Source: Sipunculus nudus
Taxonomy: Eukaryota; Annelida; Sipuncula; Golfingiida; Sipunculidae
DNA: 64,000 bases
Assembly: GCA_026874595.1 (NCBI GenBank)
Contig: CM049313.1
Span: forward strand, 23,310,008 to 23,374,007
Reading direction: 5' to 3'
Of this stretch, positions 25,572 to 38,335 are shown piece by piece (the stretch's first letter is position 1; the number at the start of each line of letters is the position of its first letter). A model generated the notes under the pieces. The model was not told where the DNA came from and did not search any database. It saw nothing but the letters and a program-made list of their open reading frames with translations. The position numbers and the translations under genes were made by a program.

Positions 25572-25822
25572 CTGCTTCTGTGGTATAAGGGTAGCGCCGA
25601 GGACTCAAAGCCGGGATATTGTGAGTTCGAATCTCAAACGAGGTTGTGAGATTGTTCTCGATCGGTTCTGCAGGTTTAATCGCCGTGCCCTACGGCCGTG
25701 GTTCACTGGAAAGCGAGTTTGCCAGTCGGGGGTTCTTCGGTGGAACGACACAGCAATGGAGATTACACCCACACGTACAGTATACAACGGGCTTGGTAAC
25801 CCCAGGATATATAATATAAGAA
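25572..25822 (+). mobile_element. tRNA-derived SINE, copy 3
   Basis: Head CTGCTTCTGTGGTATAAGGG and box B GTTCGAATCTC (25625-25635), the latter close to the Pol III consensus. The body has GTTCTTCGGTGGAACGACAC and AGCAATGGAGATTACACCC, and the tail GGGCTTGGTAACCCCAGGAT before an AT-rich end. The central part is shorter than in copies 1 and 2. Confidence 0.75.
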
Positions 25823-25921
25823 GAAGCATAAGCTACTGCCCCGTCATGTTATCCGAATAAAATTCTGCAGATGTCGATATTTATATATGAAACAGTTGCA
25901 CAGACACCTAATTATACCAAA

Positions 25922-25923
<2 letters not shown>

Positions 25924-25977
<54 letters not shown>
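25924..25977. repeat. AT microsatellite
   Basis: Uninterrupted AT repeat of about 27 units. Confidence 0.95.
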
Positions 25978-25979
<2 letters not shown>

Positions 25980-26457
25980 TTATTCCCCCTACACGAAACC
26001 CTTGTAACAATTACATAACAATTGTAACAGAGGCCTTTTCCCTCTTTGATAAAATGTTAGAAAGGATTGGAAATCAGCTCGACACAATTAAATTAAAAAC
26101 TAACCGTGCACTGTGTGATTATTAAGTAAGTGTGACAACTGAGGACATAATATCAGATAATAATACATAATATCTGTTCTAGGCATCATTTACGTAATTA
26201 TATATCGCCGACATGAGGAACCATGTTTTTGTCTTTGTTTACTTGGTTGGTTTACAATAATATACAATTAAAACTATGCATTATAAGTCAACACAATGAA
26301 ATACCTGACTGAGAAATATCGATGTAAATTTTTAAAACCAGTAATTTTTCAACTCTAAAATTTCAACTAGTTTTGAGAAGTTTCAGAGTAAGGAACAAAC
26401 TAAACTGACACAATAAGTACATGGCAAGCGGTCCCAGACCAAAGATGTAGGTAATAC
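25978..26457. other. Unassigned, no gene seen
   Basis: AT-rich sequence with no recognised feature. Confidence 0.55.
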
Positions 26458-26660
26458 AATGGAACCCCGCCTTGCGACCACCCCACAATTTCGACCACCC
26501 CAACAATTACGACCACTTCTCTGTTGTAATAACATTATACTGGGCTTAAACCCAGATTAGAGCCTAAATGGCATTGTTACAAATATGGCGTCACAATGGT
26601 ACTTTAGTGACACACAGATCCCACTGGGCCCACCTAACTCAAACAGCAGTTAGTCATGAA
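26458..26660 (+). mobile_element. Pogo/Tigger-like transposon end
   Basis: CAATGGAACCCCGCCTTGCG follows a TA dinucleotide and is succeeded by CGACCACCCC, TTCGACCACC and ACGACCAC repeats, the usual layout at ends of pogo-family (Tigger-like) elements. The matching inverted end is not seen nearby, so the copy is truncated; the right limit is a guess. Confidence 0.5.
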
Positions 26661-26754
26661 GTTTAAATTATAGTTTATTTATTTTTTTTTTTAATTTTAC
26701 TTTATTAAATTAACATGGATTGTACATATAGTTAATCACTAGTGATAAGTACTT

Positions 26755-26905
26755 TCCATGCCTCGGATGATGGCGGTATTCTCTAGAGATGGAAGAACCG
26801 GAAGAGCCGGAGAAAACCACCCACAGTGGACGAGTTACTTAATACCCACTTTCACAGCCACGCCGGGAATCTAACGGGCTTCGCCAGCGGAAAGAGCTGT
26901 GCTTG
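26755..26905. repeat. Dispersed-repeat fragment with CCGGAAGAGCCGGAGAAAAC
   Basis: Contains the GAACCGGAAGAGCCGGAGAA then CCACCCAC motif, which I have seen in dispersed repeats of several aquatic animals, followed by a weak tRNA-like segment on the minus strand (CCGTTAGATTCCCGG). The assignment is tentative and no second copy lies in the window. Confidence 0.3.
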
Positions 26906-26966
26906 TTACTACATGTACTAAGCTGCGCTGGCACCTGAAGAACTTATTACGACTAATAATAATCTC

Positions 26967-26968
26967 TC

Positions 26969-27007
<39 letters not shown>
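26967..27007. repeat. Poly-C followed by CT microsatellite
   Basis: A C-run of about a dozen bases continuing into a CT repeat. Confidence 0.95.
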
Positions 27008-27012
<5 letters not shown>

Positions 27013-27754
27013 CCATTACATTCAACACAATCACAACATCAATTTCTGGGGACAAATCGATCTTGCCTACTGTCCCAACACATTAGCACACACCAAGAGC
27101 GGCCATTTCAGCTGGCGACATATGACTTTTATTTACACCGACATTTCTGTATGATAGCACGTGCGGCGCCATGAATCGGGCCGTCTGCTGGGTGCTATAG
27201 CCCCGGCGTTGCTTGTTCGATATGGCAGAAGTTCAGTTATTCCTGAAAAGACCACCATGTTCCAAGCGAGGTGGCAGTCAGCTCTCGTTAGTCGTGTTGA
27301 TGGCGAGACGACCGCGATGAAGAACCATCGATGATTGTCCAAGACACGCTCAGCCCGTCGGGTTGCTAGCGTTTTACTACTATATATGGTTCAGCAGTCA
27401 TATAAATAAATTCCATATAAAAAACAAGCAGGTTTATAGACACATAAAAGTTTTCGTCGTCTCGTCTTGTGCCTCCAGTGTCTTGTCATTTCCTAGATTG
27501 TAAGTTATAAACTTACTCAGATCAGGGAAACAAGGTTCACACTATTATTTGTAGCTCTCATATGCCAAGACATCTACCTGTTTCTATTAGATAAGGATAA
27601 CACACGGATATACTTGTGCATGTTAACTACCAAAAATAATATTGTAGATGTCAGAAAAAAATCTAAAAATCGAGACATATAAGTTCTAACGTGGGAAAAA
27701 CCTATTTGCTTAAAGGTTAATTCCATTTTAAAATGGTTTACATGACACATCCCC

Positions 27755-27756
<2 letters not shown>
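27008..27756. other. Unassigned, no gene seen
   Basis: 27060-27360 is GC-balanced and may be a repeat or exon I do not recognise. The rest is AT-rich. Confidence 0.4.

Positions 27757-27816
<60 letters not shown>
27757..27816. repeat. AT microsatellite
   Basis: Uninterrupted AT repeat of thirty units. Confidence 0.95.
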
Positions 27817-27818
<2 letters not shown>

Positions 27819-28472
27819 TACCCAGGCTATCCAATTCATATATATTTGTCAGATAGTAACTGTGATACATGTATGTGTATGTGTGTGTCTTGTTCACTCT
27901 GTATATGTTATTCTTTTATTGAAGTGACTTCGTTTCAAATAATAAACGATTCCCATTGTTGACGTAATCAACAAAAAAGGTAAATCAAGGGAAAAGGGTT
28001 CTTTTTTTTATCTTTGGCAGCATTCCAGGAATGGAATATCTTGATAATTCAATGTGTTCCCACGCGCCATATTCAAACACTAATGGAAACTATAACGACC
28101 CCATTGTTATATTTCTTTACCCAAATATTTTCCTTCCCGATACTTTTACTTTCTCTCTGTATTTTACAACCTATTGTGTACAAACAAGGCATATCTATGT
28201 CACGTATTCGTTTTCTATTTATGTCTGTCGATTGGTGTATTTTTGCTACTCTTTTCAATAATAAAAAATGATTGATATTGATTACATGCTTTACTGAATC
28301 AGTGACAGCTATTACATAGCTAAACTTGCTGTAAAGGATTAACTACTATACTCCCACTCACTTTCATTATTTAGGTTCTTCTTTATTAAGTAGGTATGTG
28401 TATGCAGAAATCTACATCAAACAACATAAATTATTTAAGTGTTTAAATTGTGTATTATTCAGACCAGCGGTG
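27817..28472. other. Unassigned, no gene seen
   Basis: Overlapping short open frames on both strands (about 28014-28271) carry no motif. Nothing else seen. Confidence 0.5.
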
Positions 28473-29188
28473 TACCCATAAATCCGACATGCGAACTGTG
28501 ACATCCAGGTTTTAGAGTGAAAGCAAAATGAGCGGTTTAGCGAAACTGAGAGAAACTGTCGGGGTTCGATGAGGGCACTTTGGGGCGACTTGAGAGTACC
28601 CCGAGGACCAAGTCCAGGCGAGGAGCTATCTGCGGAGGTTTGGTGGCGAGGGGACCTGTACCGGTAAAACTTAGAGAGGAATTACACTTTAATGGATTCT
28701 CGAATTGTAGCGGGATTCAGAATACTCTTTTATATAGATTAATCTCGCCTACCGCTAGGCCTTCATATTCTTAACACATTTTTACCTACTCGCAGCGCCC
28801 GAATATTCGCTTTTTGTCAATAATCAAATGTTAAAAACGACCAAACGGTATTTTATTCTGAACAGAATACCTTGAAATATATGTTACCTTGCCAGTATGC
28901 CCTTCCTATTGTAACGTGCGGTGTTATATGCCTATGTAAACTAAACAACATATATTCAAATATAATTTGCGAATGAGGGCGCCTTCATCCCTAGAGCCTA
29001 ACTTCTGTTCTAATGGCCAAACCAGATGGTCTAATGGTCACCCCAGACAGATCCCTACCTTGAGACTGTCATGTGGTATTTCCCTCCGCGTCCTCATCAA
29101 AGCGTGACCTTTGATTAGAAACCCCTCATGGGACTGCCATTTTGCGTAAAGACTAAGACCTGGATACCGCATGTCGGAATTATGGGTA
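28473..29188. mobile_element. 716-bp DNA transposon with near-perfect inverted ends
   Basis: The left end TACCCATAAATCCGACATGC matches the reverse complement of the right end (29168-29188) with one difference over 21 bases. Homology continues inward: CATCCAGGTTTTAGAGTGAA and GCAAAATGAGCGGT on the left against TATCCAGGTCTTAG and GCAAAATGGCAGT on the right. A third copy of the same terminus lies at 39143. Ends begin with TA, which could be part of a TA target duplication as in Tc1/mariner-type elements. There is no transposase frame. The superfamily is unknown to me. Confidence 0.75.
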
Positions 29189-30329
29189 ATAACGCTTAAA
29201 TTAAAAATCAGTTAACTCAGGAAAAAAAGAATTACTTGTGTTACGATTTTATTTCAGCGATTATGTCATGTTTGTTCGTAAAATACAACTTTTTTTGGAG
29301 GGGGCGGGGAGGCAGAGCTAATATCACATGGTTTCATCGGACTATTTCTTTTTCAAGCAGATTGATTTTTTGGCCTAATTAATCATGCAATTATAGTGAT
29401 TTTTTAGTGTGTTTGCAGAGCAGGCAATCGCATTTATCAGACTGAACGTTTCACAACATCTTCAGAGAGTTAGTCTGATAAATGTCTGGAAACACTTGTG
29501 GGGTGTATTAGGAGCGTTAGCACTGACCCGCGGCGTCGAGGCGTGAAATTCAGAATCATACGGACCCGAACTGCACTCAGCACATAACACGGACGCTCAG
29601 GGGATCACCATTGTTATTGCCAATTATTTGCATTATTGTAAGGCGGCTGGAGAAGTCTATTTATTTATGGTAAAAACTCCTCGGCGTCTCATCGGGACAT
29701 TTTGTTTTTTTATGGCTGCCCTGTTCACCCTTCCGTCGGGAATTTTAGGTGATTGATGGTTGTTTCTTTCTCTAAGACAAATGTTTTCTCTTTTCCATCC
29801 CTGCAGACCTTTTGAATCCAGAAAATATTTTCAAATCCACCACCCAAATCATTTGGGACTACGTTTAATTTTCAACTTGGCCTTACCGTTTTAATAACTA
29901 ACTGTAACCTGTAAAAGATACATTGAAAGTACACGCGAAATATTTTGATTGTCGATAGAAGTAAATCTCGGTATTTCGATATGAAGAATCCCATACAGAC
30001 CAAACATTGAGCAAAACTGATAACTGTGCAAAGCATGACTAGCATGAAATAAAACTTATCATGATACAGCCCTTTGTTATGTGGTTAATTAATTCAGAAT
30101 CTATTACTTATATTTCATCATCTTTTCAACAATATGGTAGATATTATTCATGCGATTGACAATATTTACCTATAATCGAAAAATAATGTGAACTTCATGA
30201 TACCAATGTATCTGTCGGTGTCATAATCCACACCGTAATAATAGATGAAACAACTGAATATAGGTCGATAGTCTGAAGGTCGAAAGGCGTGTATAGTCCA
30301 AAATCATTGCGCTGGTAACGACAAGTAAG
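29189..30329. other. Unassigned; conserved-looking block 29510-29760
   Basis: The block has balanced composition and the cluster CCATTGTTATTGCCAATTAT directly followed by TTGCATTATTG, i.e. Sox-like, CCAAT-like and POU-like (ATTTGCAT) words within thirty bases. The remainder is AT-rich without features. Confidence 0.35.
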
Positions 30330-30420
30330 AATAGTAGTAGTAGTAGTAGTGGTGATGGTGATGGTAGGAGTAGTATAGTAGAGGTATAGAAGTAGGAAAG
30401 TAGTGGCAGCCGTGGTAGTT
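30330..30420. repeat. AGT/GGT trinucleotide microsatellite
   Basis: Imperfect triplet repeat AGT, then GGTGAT, then AGT again. Confidence 0.9.
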
Positions 30421-30894
30421 ATTTAACCTATTTGTAATCCAAAGCGAGTTCTAGGCTTGGAACATTCAGAACCTGCGGACAGTTATAATTGAATGTACAA
30501 AGTAAAAAGGAAAAATAGCACCTTAAAGTGGCTAAAATACGTATCAAAGGATACTTTACAATTTTGGATGTTATGAAAATGTAAGTTTTATTCTTCATTA
30601 AGGCATTTATTCTCTATGTTGGCACTGATATGTAGCGGAAGTAGATACCTAAAGAGTTTTAAAAGTTTATATTATTACGAAGACAAATAATTCAGGGGAA
30701 AATATCAGGCCGTTCCGGGAGTCGAACCCATGTCGGTGACGCACATGTCTTCATGTGACAGTTCTGCGACATATAAATCGTGTTTTCTGAACTCAGGTCT
30801 TGTAGACAACACTGTTCGGTAAAACAAATCGTGGACAAGTATAACATCCCACCGAACAACGCAACAGTCTAACTAGAAATCTGCATTCCAAGAT
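30421..30894. other. Unassigned; one tRNA-like fragment
   Basis: On the minus strand near 30715-30735 a box-B-like GGGTTCGACTCCCGG is present. Upstream sequence does not form a tRNA cloverleaf, so it is at most an old SINE head. Confidence 0.35.
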
Positions 30895-31110
30895 AGGCAA
30901 GCCTCCGCCATGTCTGCATTCACTTATTTTGCCCACATTCCTGAATCCGTTCAATGCGCCTGGTCCACACCAAAATGTTATAAGTCCTCCACTGGCCCAT
31001 TCCCGAAATGCCCTGGATACTTAATGAGATTCCGTTGATGATTACGTGGGTTATGTTGTGAAAAAACACACGAAGCGTGAGAGTGTACTGTCTGCCATCT
31101 GTGTACACAA
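30895..31110 (+). mobile_element. RTE-type LINE 3' end, copy 1 (degraded)
   Basis: Shares with 62069-62370 the blocks ATTCCTGAATCCG, CCACACCAAAATGTTATAAG, CTGGCCCATTCCCGAAATGC, AATGAGATTCCGTTGATGA and GGGTTATGTTGTGAAAAAAC. From memory this string of blocks is the 3' untranslated part of widespread RTE-clade LINEs and SINEs that borrow it. No reverse transcriptase sequence is present. Confidence 0.5.
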
Positions 31111-34100
31111 GACTACAAGGTATTTTCTTGGATATATTATCTTGGATTTTGGTATTACTGTTACTTTAAGTATAACTGAACAATATGCAGACAAGTCCGC
31201 AGACCTACATAGGGATATGTAACTTCAGTTACTGCATATACTAAAACAGGCTCTATAAATCTTAATGATCAGTTCTAATTTAACCCTTCAAAGATCAGTC
31301 ATCAAACAGGTAATAAATCTGGGTAAATAAATCTGCTAAACATCATTAGAGAGTCAATATTTAGTATGTTCTTTGAAGCTGACCGTACATTTTTAAGGGC
31401 GATTTTCTATGGTATATTTTTTAATGATAACATGTCAGATGTCAAGAACTACGTTTTTGTATATACAACCTTGATTCATCCATCCTGAATTGTATCATAA
31501 ACCCACAAGTAATCCTCAAGAGTGCAAATAAGGTGCACATATAAACATTCTACTGTATACTATCTGTCCAACCGGGAGACTTCAAACTTGTGGTTGCTGG
31601 CCATGCTCTTCTGAACGTCGGTGCAACATCAAAGGCTTTATTCAAAATTGCAGCTGTTGCTGTGCAGCCGCGGGTCTGGTGGCTAACGGTGTAGCAAAAG
31701 TACCTATTCGTCTTCCACGACCTCGCAAGGGAAGAAATTCCCACATCTGCAAGAATTCATTTTTCCTACATGGTCGTTTCCGCCTCGGGTGTTAAGCAGT
31801 GACCTTTAACTCAGCATCTTGGTGCCACTCCATCTATCACCCACCGCGTCTCCAAAGACATGTCCTTCTTTCTGGGCGGGGTATCTGGCAGTGTGGTGTC
31901 CTGTTACGTTCAAACCTGATCTGTCTTCCGAAGACAGGTCGAGTAGATCACTCTCCTTGTCTTAAACAAACTAACAGCAACTTCAATTGCGCATTTATTT
32001 TGCGCCCATTGTTTCTTGTCGACAAAATTACCCATTTCACTATTGCGTCCCCCGGGCTTATAACTTATTTTCTGTCCCCCAATAAATTAGGTAGGCTCTA
32101 TCGGAATCCCCCTACGTCGTCAACGTTACGAGATGACCGACAACAGCGCCAAGAGCAAGCCCGCAGTGGAAAGCTGTCATATCCTACATTACATTTTTCC
32201 ATACCGGCATGGAGCAGATATTTGCCAATAGGAGACCTCGTGTATATATATTTATCATGTGGTTTTCAAAGAGCCACCTGTACCCATGTATGAAATACGG
32301 GCACTACCACTTTCAGTAAATCCATCTAGTTTTTTAGTTGTTTATTACAAGGAAGATAAGCTAATTGTCTTTGTACTAATAAATTAATAATACATCCAGA
32401 GAACGTATAAAGACCTGGTCTTTCAAGTTTGCAGTATTTGATGTTGTACCTCAGTGTTATGTTCACCTATGAGAAAATCTGTCCATTAGCCGTTGTAATT
32501 AAGAGTCCGGTCATGATACATATTGCGCACAGGTACTTCTTTGGGAAGAAATATATCAAAGGACAAGATACAGGGATCATAATTACAAATAGCCTTGTTG
32601 CTTAAAGACTGTATTTCAAAGGAAAATATCAAGTTCAAACCCGACCAGTGCACAAAATTCAGTGTAATGAACGAAATTTATTTGACATCTGGGTTATTAT
32701 TATGAATTTAGATTAAGCAAACATATTACAGTTACTTTATAACAGCTGTAAACACAAATTTCGGACATGCTTTCAACTGCTTTATGACTACGTTTTTAAG
32801 CAAAAAAAATAATTAGGCACCAAGGCAAGGAAATGTCAGACTTTTGAGTCTCCTTTTCTCCCAAATTTTCCCCGAATGAAGTGAGCCCTATTTATTTCAG
32901 TCTTGGATTGATTTGGTAATTTATAATAACTGGCCAATTTCTCAGGTATTATGAAAAATATCTACAAAATCTGAAAGGGACCTTTTAAAATACAACAGAG
33001 ACTGACGTCACGGCTTGGTGATCTTTCTGCTGAATATCAATGTGGCCTGTCCTGTGACATTAATATATTGACAAAAATAACATCGGCATAAAAAAAGTCG
33101 GCATCACATTATCTTAATCACTGATCAAACATCTTCTGACACCAAAAGTAACTTTATGACATAAAGCAAAACATTTTTAATAAATCTTACTTAACAGCAA
33201 CACGGTATATCAGCAGAATGTACGACTGGGCCAGCAGTAATTGCTTTTAAGGTATTAACGGCACAGACAGAAACGGAAATTGAGGTAATAGTGTAGCACA
33301 TATAGTCGGCTTAGGAGGACGTGAGCGAGTCGTTAAGGATTACGGGCTTGTTTATACTTGAAGCTATCTAGAGCTTCGGAAACAACAAGGTATTAACTTA
33401 TATCTTACTATGCACAAAATACATTGGCAGTACCAGCTGAATGGCTCGTTTGTATAAGGTTGGTAGGGTGTTTACTTGTGGTTAAGGTCTTGGATTCTAA
33501 ATGGAAGGTCCTTGACTATATCCTGACCAGAGCCTTAAAGCAAACTGGTGAAAATTGAGCGAGAGAACTTTCAAGAGTCAACCTTGTGACTTAACGACCG
33601 GTTATGTCTCCTGAGTCATCCCCGCATTTAAAATCTTAAATCCAGGACCATTTGTTTTTGATGGAGGTAAATGTCGTTTAATTCTTGCTTAATTTGCATG
33701 TACATCTGCAAAATTCCAGCTCAACATGACATATTAAAATAAACAACATTAAACCTATAATTAATGAAGTTATTTAGATAATCAATTGTCATTACCAATA
33801 ACTTCAACCTTTCTTTAATCAGCGCCTAGGAATAATATGAGAAGAATGAGGTAGAATAAAAAAAATTCTTTTGTTGATTTTTAAATCTTGCTGCTGAAAG
33901 CTAAGTATATGTATTTTGTATAGTGATGTAATAATTATAAAAGGAATTACAAATTAAATTTAACTTTTAATTTTTAACTGACTTCTTAATTATTAACCGG
34001 GTATATATTGCCTAAACTGCCACTGTGGATTGCCTGTATATATTTTTTCCATTGTTGTGATTTTTAGTACCTTGAAAATAGGCAATTATCTTGGCATTCG

Positions 34101-36513
34101 TATTTACATTCACTAAGACAGAACCCTTCATTAAAGTATAGAAATGTTATCAAGCTGTTCGCGTTCCGTGGATGTAACCTTGTGAATTACCTTGATTAAC
34201 AAGTAAACCTGTTTGCTGCAGAGTTAGTGAATTCTTCATGAATTTAAGCAAAAGATAAATGTTGTTTGTTATATTTTACTAATATTTCCAGGAGTATCAA
34301 TACTATTATGTATACTGCAAAATAAAATAAATAACTTATAATGATAAAGTAACGTCTTCGTGATATACTTGAATATTACATGAACTCGATTATTTTCCGG
34401 TGATATCTCCTGTACCTATTCTTTGCAGAACAGTTACTGACCATTCAAAGGAATTATCACGTTGCTATCAGAAGTCCCACCCCGCAGGGTACATATAAAA
34501 CATAAGTCTTAGACCAATTTTCCAGAAAAAAATACATAAATGTCTCAGCTAAAGTGACAAACACAAATTATAAAGGTATCCAAGGATGCAACAGATCAAC
34601 AAGGATAAAACTCAGCTGGGCACTTCAGGGACCATATCCGTCAACACCACGTCTTCGCCAGACATCAACATGTCAACTAAGGCAAAGTAACCTTTGATGC
34701 CGCACGGTGAAATCGTGTGACCCCGTGGTCAACCACGTCTTTATTGCGTTGACTGACCACCCTGATGTGTTTGGCCCCGGGGTGTCTGCTCACAAAGGCA
34801 GGTAGGAAATTAGTCTATCGGCAGTTGCGGGGTTTGCTCAATGTACATAGCCTTCTAGTTAAATGGTGCTTTGCCGGGAATGAATGGTTGGTTAGATGGT
34901 CGAAGACAACATTGCGTCCCTCGTCTAACGCCCGCCCCCTCCGCTCCCCCTTGGGCCTCTATTTGGCAGAATTAATTGGGTTTCTTAGACCCCCTGGTCA
35001 CAACGTGACCTGAGTGCCCGAAGACGGATGACCTCCCAGAAGATGTGACGATTAGATAGATGATTCCATCTCTGCATCCGTCTCCTTGCTTATGTTTCCG
35101 CCTTCCTGACAGCGTCCTTGCAGCGCCAATGAGCAATGACCACCGACCCAAAAATACATGCCGTCCATTAGCAGAATTAAGTCGGCTTGATATGCTGTTA
35201 TTAGAGTGAATTAAGATATGTCACACGACACGAAGACATGTTAATGTGGCTTGTTCAATAAAGATCTTTCTTCCAACCAAAGAACGCAAACATAATATGG
35301 TAATACCCTCTGACATAACAATCTGTGTCAATTATGATACCATAAAGCTCACATATATGTCATTTACCGGATGCGATCGGTGATGCAAAATATAAACACT
35401 GCGGTGGTATATAAAGATAAACAAATCACTTGGTGGTCGTAACGCGAGACTTCTGAAGATTTTTTTCAAGCTTCCAGTCGGTGTTTCTTCTGTTTTTCTT
35501 GTGACGTTTAAAACAGATTGATTGGAGATAGTAAGTCTATGTGCAGGAAGTTTATTTTTCTTGGAATATTTTTTTCCACAGCCAAGATGAACTAATGGCG
35601 TGGGATAATATATTATTGCAAATGTTAAGTACAATTAATCACTGCCTTCAGAACATTGCTTGGTATCGCCACCGGGCATATTCACAGTGCCTAGAATGTT
35701 TTTAGAATGTTTCGAGCGGAGTTTTCAATATGTCAGACCTGCCATATCAACCTCGGTTTGGTCTGACCAGTCTTCGCCCTGTGCCAGCTGCTGCAGCCTT
35801 CTAACCAACATCACTACTAACATCGTGGCGAATGTTGTCGTAGCATCCCAAACGTTCGATGCGGGATGTGAGTGGTAACAGGATTCCACCGAAAGGCGTT
35901 TAAGCCGGGTCTAACTTTTCTGCCTGGACCCCCCCCCCCCCCCCCTTGGACCTTTTTTAGCTGTTGTCGTAAGTCTTCCTGGGTTAGACCTCATTGCTTC
36001 ATTGATCGTCATAGGTGTTTGTCTATATTAAATTATATTTGCGGGAGATGTGAATATTGTATATTAAATAAGAATTTAAATTATGAAAAAAAAGTTAGTG
36101 TGCTTATTATCCATAAGGTATTCTGTAATATTCAGCGTAAGGAAGAAAATTGTTATCCTGGGAGAGGACTGTGGTCCTTATTGTCATGAAGAAGGGGGTT
36201 ACTGGAGGCGATCCTGGCGGGATGGCATCTGTTCATAGTAAGGAGGATTGTCCACATATATTTTCTCCTCAAATGAGGCCTATGAGGTTAACAAGATGAT
36301 AGTCTCTGTCCGTGCCTCCTATACTACCAAATTGAATTTGAAGTGTAACATCATAGGTAAACACGTGTTTTCTAATACATGGTGTTGACAGTAATTATAT
36401 GAAACTGATACAAAAATACTTCTACTAATGTTTGGTATTACTACATGGACCATGGAATGACCCAGACAGTATTGTGGTGACTTCATTGTGGTGGCACAAT
36501 CTACGTCGGTGGT
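31111..36513. other. Long unassigned stretch with several GC-balanced islands
   Basis: No gene is recognised. 31560-32290 is open for 164 codons on the plus strand without any motif. 33425-33560 loosely resembles an old tRNA-derived repeat. 34620-35130 is GC-balanced, contains the palindrome CGTGGTCAACCACG (34724-34737) and GGTCACAACGTGACC (34996-35010), and looks constrained. 35650-35890 is also balanced, with CCAGCTGCTGCAGCC. A poly-C tract lies at about 35929-35945. Confidence 0.35.
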
Positions 36514-37046
36514 CCGGTGTAGCGATTTCAGATTACCTCCATTTCAGATTAGCCCCGAAATAGATGATCAGGGGTATAGCTTGAAATTGATTTCAGGTAA
36601 ACCCCTGCATATTCAGATTACCCGCTCATTACAACTGTTTTTTTATATGTTTTTACTTATTATTATTATAATTACTTCCGGATTTCTCAAATTAGTCTAA
36701 ATATTTGTACATCCTATATTTGTACGTAATATGTTCAGCAATTTGGTGGAATGTCTAAGTCAATCTAAATATAATTTAAAATATGTTAAACAATTTGCGA
36801 CAATTTTGTTTTTCATATACTGATTTTATATATGTCGTAGCTTATACGTGGTTTATGCAAGGCACAAACGACATCAGAATTTATCATTTAGTTAAATCAG
36901 CTGGAATGGGGGGGGGCTTATCTGAACAGTGCGTTGGGTAACCTGAAATAATATAATAATATTCAGTTTACCCTAATGAGTAAACGGAAATCAATTTCAG
37001 ACAACCGGGGCTATTGCATGGGGGTATCTTGAGGTCTTTACACCGG
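36514..37046. mobile_element. ATTTCAGATTACCCC foldback element, copy 1
   Basis: Starts CCGGTGTAGCGATTTCAGAT and ends GAGGTCTTTACACCGG. The left arm repeats GATTTCAGATTACC-type units (36523-36625); the right arm carries the inverted forms GGTAACCTGAAAT and AAATCAATTTCAGAC with a poly-G run (about 36908-36916). The AT-rich core (CAACTGTTTTTTTATATG, then TATTATTATTATAATTAC) resembles that of copy 2. No coding capacity. Confidence 0.7.
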
Positions 37047-38335
37047 CCCATCCACTCAAACAAATAAGGTAAAAATATTAACTAGGTTGTTAGAAAAAAA
37101 TTAAGTGAAATAATACAGAAGTGAAAGAATTAAGCAGATATCTGATGGAATGATTCAACGTACATTGTGTTTTGAAACCTAATATTAATATTCAGTTGCA
37201 GCTGTCTCAGTTGTTACGGTAACCAGCTTATGATTGAAAAGATAAAATAGGTAACGGTGGGGGGTTTATAGTCAGACAGCAGTGACGTCACCCTGCTTGT
37301 ATGACAGTCCATTCAGTGAATAAATGCCTGATCCAATCCAACCATCATAATAAACATTTAAGTGACATGCAACATGTGAGGTATCAAGAACGGTAAAAAA
37401 ATCAGAGAGCTAACATCAGAGATTATCTTCTCGGTAAATACGTGTGGGTGGGGAAAGTGTGCTCACGCTGGAACATATTTATCTTAAACTTGACTGGGAA
37501 ATTAAAACATCGGCAGTTAAAACGCTAGACAGCATCGGCCATGTCACTGCCTTGACATCCGAGCACAAAGGAGTGGAAACTGACATTTCTCCAGAGAAGT
37601 GATATATTTGTTTAGTCTGGCTCCGAGAATTCTCTATATACTTTGTTTGATTTGTAGTGACGCAGCAGATAGGGTTTCTCGTCCTCATCTCCATATCGGC
37701 ACACGGAATGGACTTTTCTATACACTGGTTATTTAAACAGGTCACCCTATCAAACAACCCGGCCCTTACACCGTACATCCTGTTTTAATTCAAACATAAA
37801 ACAGACCAGCTTGACATTGTTTGTTTAATATAATGTACATAATTTTATTATCATATTCTTTCTTGGAATAAAGCATAACTGTATGTATTTTATGAGCAAT
37901 ATTTTACATTAATAGATTAGGTAGACCTTACAATAGAAAATAAGGTAAATTGTAGAGTTGTGGTGTATGTTTAACACAAGAAAAAGCAAACATAACCATG
38001 TGTCATTTACTTAATTGTACTCACGGTCCTTTTAGCACAGGGGTCTACAATCACAGATGTAACTGCAGTATACACTTTTAAAAATCTCTAATTAGTGTCA
38101 TATAGTAATTAATTATTGTTATAAAATTAATTAATCATAATTATTAAATTACTTTCGATAATTATTAAGGCTTGGTATCGGTTAGACTACTCCCGCTTCA
38201 ATACGTTAAAAATATCTTTTTATATCACCATTTGTGTAATGCCTACTGGGCCTACTGTCACTCTAAGTATACACAATGGGAGAATTCAATTCGGCTAGAG
38301 ATTACGTAATAGAGCGGGACCACATTCCTTCTCAT
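37047..38335. other. Unassigned, no gene seen
   Basis: AT-rich, with an ATTAATTAAT-rich patch at 38095-38170. No recognised frame or repeat. Confidence 0.5.

Noticed and set aside
27757-27897. IYIYIY-containing frames around the AT microsatellite
   Set aside because: Translation of a dinucleotide repeat, not a gene.
31799-32293. 164-codon plus-strand open frame
   Set aside because: No family motif and no convincing exon edges; kept only as a GC-balanced island.
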